A DNA stretch of 64,000 bases. Source: Glandiceps talaboti (Eukaryota > Hemichordata > Enteropneusta > Spengelidae). Of this stretch, positions 26,794 to 54,957 are shown in pieces. The stretch is taken from NCBI RefSeq assembly GCF_964340395.1, contig NC_135555.1, forward strand, positions 17,645,746-17,709,745. Reading direction: 5' to 3'. Below the pieces are notes generated by a model. It did no database searches and was not told the DNA's origin. It was given only the letters and a program-made list of their open reading frames with translations. Numbering within the stretch: the first letter of the stretch is position 1; every line of letters begins with the position of its first letter. The translations under genes and the position numbers were made by a program.

Positions 26794-28944
26794 CTATCCA
26801 CATATGAATTCAAAGTCAGGTTGATATCTTATTATTTTAAAATTGGAAAGTACGATGGGATTTACAACTTTGCACCCTTCCATAATTATTTCTTTTTTCG
26901 AAGAAAACTCATATGTTTGTGTCAGAAACAACCCATATAATGATTTTAAAGAGGTATGCACCACGAAGGGCGTCTATACTGTTGTCTGACAGCAGAGAGG
27001 GGTGGGACGATGTTAGATTGCAAATTATCCGGTAAAAAGGACAGTCGAACGAGCAAACGCGTGGGGGCAGTGCATGCCAGGATGTTAACATTGGATCTGC
27101 GCTTCGTGAGGTTGCAGAATAGAGCATGAAAGGTAATGATGGTACATCTGTCTGGACGTGAGCTAGTGCTCTCAGAAAGGTATTCTGTGCCATGCCGTGA
27201 CTTTCGCTTACTCTTAACATAAACAAAGAGCTGTTGTGAACACAATGTCCTTGCATCGCGACAGTTTTTTGTCCCATAACGTCAATGCAACTCAAAACAA
27301 CCCAATTGAGTAGGATCAATGTGGTCAGCGTTGTATAGTCTGATAGGAAGAAATAAAAAAGAGACCATTTGAAAAACAATGAACAATGGAAAACCCTGAA
27401 CTAGACACTCGCACATAAAAAAATATGGTAAAGTAAAATAAAAAATCTACATTCCCCACGTATTTTAGAATAGAATGTAATCGGAACCACACAATAAGTT
27501 TTACGCCTAAGGGTAGTTTTGTTTTATTTATAGTATTTTCAACTGATGCTCATAGTATTCTACTTATTGAAACATAATTAGCCATCACTAGCAATTGACT
27601 GAAAACCTGGTAAGGGAGAAGAGGGATAAAGCAGCAAAGCGGCTCTGACGACTTGTAGTTGTTGGCGTTTCTCTGATTGCACTATGTGTAGTTACTGGTA
27701 CCGGGTGGCTCGATTATTACGAAGTCTGTTGCGAGCTGCTTTGATTTTTCACCAGAAACAATATCTCTAAGGGTGAATAATCGATATGATCCGAGGGGTT
27801 TAAGTTCTCAGATCATAAGAATCCTACCTAAATGTGTCGCCAATATTTTATAATCTTAATAAATTTACATTAGTAGCCCGTTCACTTTGTTATCGTCTGC
27901 TGGAATGTACGTACTTCCGGTTCTACATTACACGTTAGTCTATTCGTCAATCAATACCTACGCCTGCTGACTACGGAACGTAAGAAACCAATCACCAAAT
28001 AGGTTTATAAAACAATATTCAACCCGCGCATTGCTAGAGTGTGAGATCAAATCGAGCTCACACTGGTTATCCCACACTCTCAGCTTGCAGGAACATGAGA
28101 ATATATTTGTTCAACTTGGCTCCTGCATGGTATATATGAGTATATTTATTCGCGCTGGTATAGTTTGTCCTGTGGTAGTCTGTCGTGTCCTTTCCAATCA
28201 TCTGTACTTATCAGAAGTAGTGTCCGGTTATTGAATATATCAACTTTTAAATATACATACACGTTCAAGCTATCGAAAGCAGATGTTTGTTACCGGTAAT
28301 TTCCTTACAGCAGGAAAGTCCTAACATCATGACATATCAATCCATGTACGTGGGGATCGTGATATACCATTATACATGTAGACTTGGAACGGATAGAAAA
28401 AACACATACGTCACTCACTCCATTTTAACTGATCTATCAAGGAAAATATTGACTGATTATAATCTAATATACACAGCAATATGTTAATGCAACTTGTAGA
28501 TCTGAGGCCATAAACAATAAAAAAAGCTGTTGAACGAGCCCGACCTATCCATATTTTTTGCATTCATTTTCTTTGGTGATGAGCAATACTATATATCCTC
28601 ACGCGGGCTTCACATGTCAATAAAATGGTTGCTGGACTACTATATACACTTTGTTTCAAAAGTATTTAAGGGGATTTCTTTAAGTTTCTATTTTCTGAAT
28701 AATACATTTAACTATATACATTTGAGTCAATGCCAAATTATATACTATCTTATACAGTGGTTTACTTGCCTCTGATGATGCATACAAGAGTGAATTTAGA
28801 TTCAACTAAGGTGTTGCATATCAAACGGACACGGAAGGAATGACCAAAACTTACGACAAAGGGAAGGGGTTGAGAAATAATTGAGCTATCAGAATTCCGG
28901 TTTTCCATTTGGTGGGTCTTAACATTTTTTGAGGAGAATGAAAG

Positions 28945-28946
28945 AG

Positions 28947-29009
<63 letters not shown>

Positions 29010-29435
29010 TTGGTAGTACTGGAATTCTTTCTTGGTTGTAACTCGGAGTTGTGCGATCATCAGACAACTGTTTTCTACTCTCTGGGTGTGCTGTTTATAT
29101 AGAGTGCAGACAAAATAGAAATATCATCACTATTGTCTGTGTAGGTGGGCTGTGTTGTTTGTGTAGAGGTGTTGGTTGTTATTATGTGAGTTATTGGGTG
29201 CGGACAAGTAGGTGTTGCCGGGTTGTTACATATTGGCCTTTGATGTTCCGTTAGTTAACGCGTTTAGTTTATATATCAAGTGAGATACACGGGAGCCGTT
29301 GCACAGTGTCTAGAGCTGTTGCGATCATCAGACGAATAGCGGTTTTTTTCTATGAAGAATTATACCGTTAGATGTCTGTTGATCTCAACAGCGTGAACCA
29401 CTGTGTAACGGCTCCTGTGTATATCTTACTTGATA

Positions 29436-29515
<80 letters not shown>
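28945..29515 (-). mobile_element. PLE terminal-repeat remnants between two TA arrays
   Basis: On the minus strand, 29069-29034 repeats the hammerhead sequence of the 61-62 kb PLE. It keeps the AGTTGT/ACAACC stem I, CTGATGA and ACTC/GAGT stem III but has lost the GAA and half of stem II. Farther right, 29265-29310 and 29395-29440 are inverted copies of a related segment containing GTCTGATGATCGCAACAGC (left, minus) and GTCTGTTGATCTCAACAGC (right, plus). The whole piece is bounded by (TA)n at 28952-29006 and 29440-29515. No protein-coding part remains. Confidence 0.55.
28952..29006. repeat. TA dinucleotide array
   Basis: Borders PLE terminal-repeat remnants; similar arrays are at 29440-29515, 35582-35660 and 62126-62178, two of them also next to PLE sequence. 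Confidence 0.95.
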
Positions 29516-29517
<2 letters not shown>

Positions 29518-30679
29518 CAATATACATCCACCAAAAATGAGGTATGGATGTTAGATGTACGCTTACAATATGCTTACAGTACACTTACAAATGATCATGA
29601 AGATTGATTCGACGTTCATTGACCGTATGTTATAAATGCCTATGTGGATATTGTCCTTTGGTTAGAGTTGGAGATATAATCTTGTCTAAAACTACTTAAT
29701 AACTTGAATTGTTAAAATTCCACAAGGTCGTAATGAAACTGAAGAGTAAAAGCAAATATCAGTTTCATTGTCATATACAAAGAATTTATTTTTACTGGAT
29801 ACTTAAACATATGCATGCTAAAGTGTAACATAAATTTCAATTAAACAGCACTATTCAATATATAAGGACATATATCGACAGTCTGATACAGTCTGTGAAT
29901 CATAATGATCACGTATGTGTCACTGGCCAATCACAGGCAAGGGATTTCAGAGATCAAAGGTAGTGTGTCCAGTTTTGATTTTACCCGCTCGCCAGGGTTA
30001 GCGTAGCTGAAATCTTTGCGAATTTTCGTATTTTGTCGTTGAATTTTTGTCAGTTGATGGTGGGTGTTATTGAATATAGTGTTTATCTTATTAATCGATG
30101 GTGGATTTATGGTCGTATTTGAAGAATTTTGTATAGAAATTTGTTGCTATGGAAGTCTATCTAGACGAATCCTACTGGGTATCGAATATTCAAATCGCTC
30201 ACATTTACTCAACATATATTATACAATGTAAATATGATGTGTAGTAAATATGCATACAACGTGCAGAACATGTATAAAAACAACACAAAACTCAATACGT
30301 TGCACTTAGTACGGCTTATAGTACATATACATGCACTCGTGTAATACATTATTATTCGTTACGGAGTATTCGTAATGTCTAGTATCAAGTATGCGTACAC
30401 AGTGTACATTTGGAAGTCACATAGAACACACAGCATTCTTACGACGCACAACATGGCATACATACACAGGAAACATTAGACCGTTAGTTTGTAAACTTAG
30501 TATCATTTTATTCAATATGCATTTATTCATAGATCTGGAGTCGAGTGCCCGTGGGTTTAAGAACTCGGCCACCGATAAACCATTCAATGGGTTCCCAATT
30601 AAGTCAATGAAATGACAAGAAACAGGTACTGTCGGATACTATTTTTGTGATTTTAATATATAAAGATAAACAAACAGAC

Positions 30680-30759
30680 TGATAGGCAGGAAGGCATACA
30701 GACAGGCGGATAGGTGGGCAGGTAGGTAGGTAGACAGACAGGCAGGCAGACAGGCAGGC

Positions 30760-30804
<45 letters not shown>

Positions 30805-30810
30805 CATACA
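30680..30810. repeat. CAGG/CAGA array
   Basis: Its duplicate is at 62280-62455. Both sit just after PLE-related sequence. Confidence 0.9.
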
Positions 30811-33125
30811 CACAGACGGACACAGAGACAGAAAGACCTACATACACAGATCATATGCAACGTCTGTTTAAAACCGTGCGCTATCTATGAAAAAAATCAT
30901 AATTAGTGATGAAATTGTTTTCAGTTTTTCAATTAAAGTATCGGTTGTCATCATACAGTCTCCAGGATGGTATGGTACAGTGACGATCAATCACATTGTT
31001 TTTTCGTATACTTGATGATGCCATGTCATCTCACGACATAGGCGCATACTACCGGCCGTTTGGTCATCAAAAATCGTGATATCACAGACATTGATGATGA
31101 AGTGTTGTCAAACCAAACAGGCAGTGATATGCCCTTTTGCTAGTAAATTAGATTTACGGGTATAGTATCAATTATCAATACACAAAATCGTTATGATATT
31201 CCAATTCTCTTTCTGTTTGAACGGTTAATCTTTAACACCACTACCAGAAAACTAGTCTCTTTGTAAAATGACAATCCCCCCCCCCCCAAAAAAAAAAAAA
31301 AAACCCACAAAAAACAAACAAAAAAAAAAAAAAACTTTACTTGTATGCGACTAAATGGTGACATGATGTAAAAGAAATTGGTGGCGACAAATAAATTCTA
31401 CAAAGTGTCTGATAATGCGGGAAAATGCTTAATTTCGATAATTGAACAAGACGGAAAGTATGAGACTTGAATGTAGTGCATAACTATGTATTAATGTTTT
31501 TTAATCATGTCACGGTGATTAATGGTTCGCCACAACAAATATGACTACCATTGAGTAAGAAGTGACTAGGAGCATCAAAAATAATGCATGTGTATATTTA
31601 TCTGCTTCTGATTTATGTATAAACATGATCTAAAAGATATTAGCCACATAATTGCTACAAAATGTCTGCAATATGTAAATAATAGCTTAATGTTGATGGC
31701 CTACCGTGTAGGTTAAGGTAAAGGTCAACAGTCACTCATCCAAGATAGCTTACATGTGATGACATGGGGTTAGACACTTGAGTAGAGTCTACGCATTGGA
31801 TTTTTTGAGTTATACAGTAATATCGTAATTTTTACTACACATATGGCTGCCATTGAGTACATATTAGAAGAACACCAGAATAATGCTTGTGTATAGTTCT
31901 TTTCTTCAATATTACTTGTAAACATGTTTTAAAAGACCTTAGCAATATGCAAACACTATAACGTGTCTCTGATAGACAGGAATTGACTTCATTTTGATAT
32001 AAATTGGCCTTGAAGGTTTAAAGGTCAAGTTCGAGAAAGATAGGTTGCATATCATACGGGGGAGACATTTGAATGCAGTGCAGTGTCTGCGTATCACAGT
32101 TATTATATATTTAACTACCAATAATATGACCATCATCTAGTCAAATTTGACTATATCGGATCGCAAAACAAAGACGGGAATATGTACCACATGATATGTC
32201 ACATATGTGCCAGGTATGAAGAAATAGCATATTGCATGTCTAAGATATGATGCACTATTCATTCATTTATTCACTGCCGAAAATCTGAGATATAATGTAT
32301 TATGGATGCACACACATTTACAGATAGACGGATTCACTGATGCAACCCATTGTAATAGTACACCCCGGGGGGGGGGGGGGCACTATTAAAACAGAATTTA
32401 TTCACAGCCGAAAAATAAACAAATGCACAAACAAGCAATAACCACAGAATAATAAAGATATTTAGAGGGGCATACTGGAAGTGGCACAAGCTGAGTTATG
32501 AAACTTTTTACTTAATAGAAGTGAAATATTAGTAGTTAAGCTGTCAAATTTGAAATGGTTTGGCTCAGATATTACTGTAACAGTGCCCGGTGGTTTTAGA
32601 AACGTGTTCTCTCAACCTGATAACATCATTAGCTAACGTTGTACGACGTTGGCATGCACGTTAATATGACGAGATGTCCGTTGAAATATTAAGTATCAAG
32701 TTCAACCGGTTCAACTATCCTTTAATAATGGAAAAGAAAATATGCAGTGTATCAAAACGAAAGAGTTGAAATGTTTGGGGCAAAATTTACAAAAAAATAT
32801 TTCAGTTCCAATGGATTCGACAGGACATGTTTAAGAAAATCTTTATTTTTTGTCGGAGGCGAAACTGGAGAGGATACGTAGTATAACAAAGTTATACTTC
32901 GAATTCGACAAGCTTGGAATCCTCCCCACAGTTACGCAACCATACTTACTCTTTGTCATGATAATTTGCATACGTCCAGTTTCGTCGATTTCGAGTCCCC
33001 CTGCATCTTGTTACCTGTATGTCATCCTAACCAATGATGGTCTAAGTCTTCCTGCAACATATTACAAAAAAGTGTTGTAACTTTCTTTATATCAGTCTCC
33101 AGGTCTATCATCAAATGTGCTCTAA

Positions 33126-34850
33126 CCCGTACTATACAGCGAAAGCCATGATAAAGCTGAGATTTTAAATGCTCAGTTCACATCTGTCTTTACCACAGAT
33201 CGTAAGGATGACATCCCAGAAATGTATGGAGGTCCGTATCCAATAGCAAATGAAATACAAATTACGGAAAGTGGTGTGTATAAACTACTATCTACACTAA
33301 ATGTATCAAAAGCATCTGGGCCAGACGGTCTCCCAAACTATATCCTGAAGGAGCTTGCTTTAGAACTTACACCAGCAATGACTCGTTTATTCAACCAGTC
33401 CTTGTCAAATGGCCAGCTGCCAGATGACTGGAAGAGCGCAAATGTATCACCGATATACAAAAAGGATGACAAACACCTGGCGTCAAATTATAGACCTATA
33501 TCATTAACATGTGTGTGTGCTAAATTAATGGAACATATCATTGTGTCAAATTTAATGAAACACCTGGAAAAACATCAAATAATAACAGACTTGCAACACG
33601 GCTTTCGCCGACGTCGCTCATGTACTACTCAACTACTCCTTACAGTATCTGACTTGGCTAAACACTATGATAATAACACACAGGTTGACATAAATGTATT
33701 GGATTTTTCCAAAGCATTTGACGTAGTAAATCATCGTAAGCTGCTGGCCAAACTTCATTTTTATGGTATACACGGGAGTACCCTAGCTTGGATCAAAAGT
33801 TTTCTTGAGGGTAGATCTCAACACATCGTAGTAGATGGTATTTCATCAAAACCTGCTCCAGTTCTATCAGGTGTGCCTCAGGGCACAGTACTGGGCCCTG
33901 TACTTTTCCTTTGTTATGTAAACGACATCACCGAAAACATTCAATCTCAACTTCGCCTGTTTGCAGATGATGCGCTGTTATATCGACCAATAAGATCTGA
34001 GAGAGACCATATCATCCTTCAAAATGACCTGAACCTTCTAGAACATTGGGCTGAAAAATGGGACATGAAATTTAATACATCTAAATGCTATGTGTTGTCC
34101 ATAAAGCGCCATGGAGCCAAAGCCATTCGTTTTTATACTATGTGCAATACGCTATTGAAATCTGTGAACTCTATCAATTATTTAGGTGTACTTTTCAGCA
34201 ACAATTTATCATTCTCACCCCATATCACACATATTTGTTCTAAAGCTAGTCGTACTCTTGGATTCCTCATGAGAAACCTTCGCAACTGTCCAACAAAGTT
34301 ACGCGAAACTGCATACATATCGATGTGTCGTTCTAGCTTAGAATATGCAGCCCCCATTTGGGATCCATACTTAGTAAAGGACATTGTAAGAATTGAAAAG
34401 ATCCAGCGACGAGGTGCTCGTTTTGTTAAACGAGACTATTCTAGAAGATCCAGTGTAACAAACATGCTACAGAGTTTGAAATGGGAACCATTAGCAGATA
34501 GACGACAAAATGCTAGATTAATATTACTATTCCAAATTGTAAATGGGGAAATAGCAATCACTAGAGACACCAGTCTTCTAGCACCAGGTAGAAGAGGCCG
34601 TTTTAAGCACCTTGGGTTTAAACACCAAGCATATCAGCACAGTTTCTTTCCTAAAACCATTAGGGACTGGAACTCACTAAGCCCTGATATGAAAGTCTGT
34701 CAGGACACTGATACTTTCAAGGCAAATCTACATAAACACTACTACTAGGTTTTTGTATGCACCCCTTCCCCCAGCTGTGATATCCGTAAGGAGATTAGCT
34801 GGTATTATATAGATAGATAGTACTGTAACTATCTAACTAACTGTCATGAC
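33126..34850 (+). mobile_element. LINE with long intact reverse-transcriptase ORF (CR1/L2/Jockey-like)
   Basis: An uninterrupted frame from 33126 to the TAG at 34746-34748 (ATG at 33222, 508 aa) holds the whole RT domain. Visible are GPDGLPNYILKE, the WKSANVSPIYKK box, NYRPISL, QHGFRRRRSC, the metal-binding LDFSKAFDVV, GVPQGTVLGPVLF, and the catalytic FADDALLY. It then runs through the thumb and the LINE C-terminal region to TFKANLHKHYY. The endonuclease domain and ORF1 are missing: upstream is a stop at about 33124 and only unclear sequence. So it is 5'-truncated and probably immobile, but young enough to keep its RT frame. The 3' end carries short GATA repeats near 34813. It sits between the duplicated block ending at about 32.6 kb and the promoter of sulfatase copy D. 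Confidence 0.93.
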
Positions 34851-35111
34851 AATGTATTACGTAATAAACGATCATCGCGACCTAAACAGGTTTAAAACAG
34901 ATTCTATTTTATTCAACAGCAAAGGGTGGGGTGGGGTTGTGGAGTGTCGATTTTATGTGATTCTATACAAAAATTATTTTCATGACATATTATTTTAAAA
35001 TGTTTGATTGATTACAATTTCAGGAAGATTAATCGTGCGTTTAAACATGACGTGGATATATGATTGGTGAGAATTATCACGTGGTGAATGACTTTTTAGA
35101 ATGTAAGAAAC

Positions 35112-35176
35112 TATAAAACATACAGAAACGTTACTGTTTAATTCATCTGTCTGCAACAGACCAATAGATCGAACTG
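35112..35176 (+). promoter_or_regulatory. Candidate promoter and 5' UTR exon of sulfatase copy D
   Basis: A TATAAAA box (35112-35118) is followed by about 55 nt ending at a strong splice donor, CTG/GTAAGT at 35176/35177. The matching acceptor could be TTTACAG ending at 35965, which starts the exon that carries the ATG at 35999. Copies A and B also have an acceptor 28-32 nt upstream of the ATG, so a separate untranslated first exon is expected. The TATA box, donor and spacing are seen; the link to copy D is inferred. Confidence 0.45.
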
Positions 35177-35580
35177 GTAAGTAACATACTTTTTTTAGAA
35201 TGAAATTATCTCTATCCTTAGCATCGCTGCTGACACCACGTTTGATTTTATAAGCCCAGCTAGTGCGGAGGGGAGCAACACCAATAGACGACCATACGGA
35301 AAGGGTACGGTCCACTGGAAAGGGGGATTATTTGTGCTCCTAAGGTACATGTGAATGTGACATTTCTAAAAACAATTGGCCAGGTTTGAACTATTTCAAA
35401 TTCGAACTGTTGTCGATATGTATCACCGCCCATGACCGTATAGAATCTATTCTGTACGAGATACAGTTGGTATGGGAAAGGGTCTCCTTTTTGGGAATGT
35501 GTGACATCGCAACATATTGAAACTCTGGGTAACAACTTATAACATTATAACATCCTTATTCCTTTGAATAAGTGTATATC

Positions 35581-35581
<1 letters not shown>

Positions 35582-35660
<79 letters not shown>
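35582..35660. repeat. TA dinucleotide array upstream of sulfatase D exon 1
   Basis: About 40 units between the candidate UTR donor (35177) and the acceptor at 35966. Confidence 0.95.
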
Positions 35661-35664
<4 letters not shown>

Positions 35665-35998
35665 AATACCTGGTGTCTTTGTGCATATTGGACAACTTTT
35701 GCATATGGTAAATTGAGTCCTCATTGCCATCCTGTTTTTCATTATTGCTTCGTCAATGTCTGTGTATAATAATAGTCACACACTTTGCCAACTCCCTGGA
35801 AAGTACAAAATCCATGGAGAAGACGTTCACGAACTCATTTTACTCATGTTGTATTTTCTTTAAAAATCTTTGAGTCACAAATGGTCCGATCATTTACACC
35901 ACCGCTCTATAATTTGATATTCAATGGTTCATATATGTTTTCTTTACCAAACATTTCATTTACAGATACACAGGAGAGTCAGCGACAACACGCTAGTC

Positions 35999-51544
<15,546 letters not shown>

Positions 51545-51692
51545 GATGATCGCCATGTCTAGGAAATGACGTAGAGCAGAGCGGCAGAAAGTAACACTTG
51601 TGGTTTTAAAATGTGAAACTAATTAGCAGACTATCACTATCTGTTGCATTGCTAGCACATAGTATGACTTCAAATAGAGAGAAAACGTTTAG

Positions 51693-51698
51693 AATAAA
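51693..51698 (+). terminator. Candidate poly(A) signal for sulfatase copy D
   Basis: AATAAA lies about 150 nt after the TGA stop at 51542-51544, followed by T/GT-rich sequence (TTTCTTGTTGTTGG). This is a normal arrangement for a 3' end, but transcript support is absent. Confidence 0.5.
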
Positions 51699-52834
51699 AT
51701 TTCTTGTTGTTGGAACAATTACTAATCGTGTGTATTGTGCATTATGTGTGTGTGTGCGTGTGCGTGAGTGCGCGCGCGCTGTTTTGAAAAGTTTAATATA
51801 ATCTGGCCACCTGTTGATTCGATGCATACCAGCAGGAAATTATTGTGTTTGAAACTGTTCAATACTGTGTAGCATCGTTATCAATCAATTGATTTATTAC
51901 ATACCAGGATTAGATGTATTGACAACATACTGTTGAGAGTTTCCCCACTGGCCAAATCTCTGATTAACTACCTAATTACCGTGCAATTCATCAGTATTTT
52001 GTTTTGTTTTGTTTTGTGTGATCTAACCTTACCATGACAGTACAAAAGTCTACATATTTGAAGAACCTGTGTGTGTTATCCTACCATAAATTCTTACATG
52101 TACAGAGAAAGGATACTCTCTACTAATAGTCTTTGAATTCCCACATGTGCACAGAAAGCGTTATTCGACCCGGAATTGGGCTATAACCAAAATATATGTT
52201 ACCAAGGCTCAGTGATGATGTCTTTCTGGTCATTTCTTACTTGTGGGTGGGTACGGTGTCTTGGTTGGAGAAGTCATTTTGAAAAACACAATTTGAAACA
52301 TGCTATGACTAGCTGAGGGCGCAAGTCACACCTTATTGACAGTATATATTACGTTAGTATGCATAAAAAGGCCATGCTCTAACCTTCTCTCTATACGACG
52401 TTAATTTGTGTAGATGTAGTGAGTGACAGAGACATAGGAAGACATACTGGAAACAGACAGACAGACAGACAGACATACAGACAGACAGAGCTGCAGACAG
52501 ACATGCGAATGGGTATAGAGAATGGAAATAATTGCAATTTTACTATTAGAACAAGTCTATATAAGCCGTCATGGTGTTTTATCATCTTTGTTAGAGCCAA
52601 CGTTACGTCTATGATACATACATAAAAGTCATCTCAGTTCATTGGATGCATTCAAGTTAGGTTTCATGAACGTACCAAAAATGTATGCCTTAGGTTTGCA
52701 ATAACGAATACATATTAGTTTTGGCAGTTCACACAAATATCAAAATAATGATGTTATGTATGGCTATATATTATCTATATTCGCTTCTGCTACATGTGTA
52801 CTTTTTCAGATAGCAAGCCATCTGTTGATAACTT
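51699..52834. other. 3' flank of sulfatase D up to the duplication edge
   Basis: Holds a GT/GC-rich stretch (51746-51780), a TTTTG run (51998) and a short CAGA array (52455-52503). No gene is seen. Sequence matching the upstream flank of copy B begins at about 52835. Confidence 0.6.
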
Positions 52835-54414
52835 CGACCATATATCACAAAAACAACTTTGACACCGACAGGAATTCAATTACTATTCTGATTTGGTAAC
52901 TGCTATTTCTGTAACCCTCCTTCGGGGATAAACGGAGGTATGTTCCATTATTGGAATGAAGAGGGGTTTCATACTTGATAATGTTACGTTGGAATTAGAC
53001 TGTACTGGGCAACACCATAAATCAGAATACTGTATGAAAAATCATTTCGATATACACAGAAACTGAGTTAGTTATATACAGTAGAATCGCAAAGAGGGGT
53101 AGACAGTATATATAGAGAGAAATATTCCTATTTAAACCAAGCTCCATATTTTGACTCCATGCGGTATAATGCAAAAGACACACAATATCAGAACTCTCAA
53201 ACCCACCGTTTGTGTGGTGCATTTACTTAATCGCAAAGTAGATGAGGTACAAAAACGTTGCGAATACAATAACGATGAAGCTATCTGGTATCTGTCAATG
53301 AAGTCATCAGTAGATTTCCCAACGTTTTGAATGATAGCTACGTGGGAAAATGTTTCTATGAACATTATTCATTAACGATATACATACCACTGTAGTTATT
53401 TATACTCAGCAAAGAAACTTTGATGTTCAACTATCTTCTTTGTGGAAAGATTAGCAAGTACGTGTAAACATAGTTGTATACCTGCACTATAGTTACTAAA
53501 ATGTTAATTATGCAACAACTGGTGATAGCACGTCTCCACAACAAATAGAAAACGCGTGACATTTTCCATATAATTTCAGTATAATTTTCCGACTGAAAAC
53601 TATTTTAACTATAGCATACTATTCCAACAACACGTCATGGTAAGTGAATTGTTTGTAAAGTCGATAAGCACAGAATAGGCGACCTTTACATTTAAAGTTT
53701 GACCCTTTGAGTAATCTGTGATTCCCATACATTGCTCTCTCTCTTCGGCTGATCTACAACTGTCACAATATAAAAGAAATAATGGTTAACAGTGGTCTTG
53801 TCATCTTAAGATGAAATGCAGAATTGCTATAATCTTCATATAGAGTGGCGATGAAGATGAAAACTGATACAAATAAAACAAAGGACGAGTATAGCAATAC
53901 GTTAATTAGATCGAATGAAGGAATAACCAACACCTAAATCATATTTTACTCCGCCCTTGGTATGTTAAACATGCAGAATACTTTATAATTGCATTTCCCT
54001 TAAGGCTTGTACATATCCATCAGTTTAAAATACAACAGAAGATACCGAATCTTGATATCTTAATTATTGAATCACAACATACAGTGAGCTCAACTGCAAC
54101 TTTAACCTTTTTCTTCGAGTTGAGACAAATGAACATTATTTTCGTGTTAATTCTTATCAACACAAATGTGTACAAGATAAAGACTTGATATTGAGTGTTT
54201 GTCTTGCCGGCACGTTTGACTAGTCGCACTAAGAGCACAATGTGTACCTCTGGAATTTACTATATATTTGATTCTTATTGGGCGCCGTTAAACACTTCAC
54301 AGCATTCAAAAATGTTTTGTTCTTGTACTGTATCCATTACCATGGATGTGACTTATGTCTCCAATTTAACTCCACCGCTAATAAAACAAAACAAAACACA
54401 AAAAACTACAAAAC

Positions 54415-54448
<34 letters not shown>

Positions 54449-54449
54449 A

Positions 54450-54507
<58 letters not shown>

Positions 54508-54957
54508 GAACAAAACAGCAACCAAATGTTTACCTTTCGGTTATTTGTTAGTGATCATTTTAATTTTGTAAGATGATATTTTAACTTTAAAAATCCAGGG
54601 GAGGGTAGGATTTTTAAACACTTCAGAGGCCTCATCATCGTGAAACGTATGTGCATTGCAACCTGTTTTCCCCAGTATAGTTTGTCATATGTGACATATC
54701 ATTTCAATGTAAGAACAATTTGACATACTAACTTTTGTCGTTAACTAATTATACATGATATTAATAATGACATATTGATTGATTCGTTTAGTATTACCAT
54801 ATTGTGAACTTTAACATTACACTAAAACTCTGAGACTTATGGACTCACATCTAATATTTCAGAATATTGTATTTATAATTCTTTATCGAGACAAAGAATC
54901 CCTATCCGTTCGGATATTTGTTTGTGAGATATAATGTCAAATGGAATACATATACAG
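52835..54957. repeat. Segmental duplication 1, third copy without a gene
   Basis: It starts abruptly with sequence that lies about 130 nt upstream of exon 1 in copy B (CGACCATATATCA), so the sulfatase start itself was not included or was lost. It ends at the PLE at 54957. Confidence 0.9.

Larger units (their letters stand above)
26575..32640. repeat. Segmental duplication 3, left copy
   Basis: Colinear with 58265-64000. It holds the 63-bp repeats, PLE terminal-repeat remnants, CAGA arrays and A/C runs. A stretch near 26945-27250 (minus) may be a decayed LINE end, but the evidence is weak. No host gene is seen. Confidence 0.88.

Noticed and set aside
26633-26824. Short ORF with two repeats NDLENDLRMCVFLCSLQQSYN
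   Set aside because: A 63-bp tandem repeat downstream of a tRNA-like SINE head; the open frame is due to unit length being a multiple of three.
26909-27379. 156-residue minus-strand ORF
   Set aside because: The duplicate at 58.76-59.05 kb is frameshifted relative to it. It could be a decayed LINE C-terminus but no clear motif is present.
35260-35535. 91-residue minus-strand ORF just upstream of sulfatase D
   Set aside because: No recognisable domain, no splice support, and it overlaps the probable 5' intron of D.
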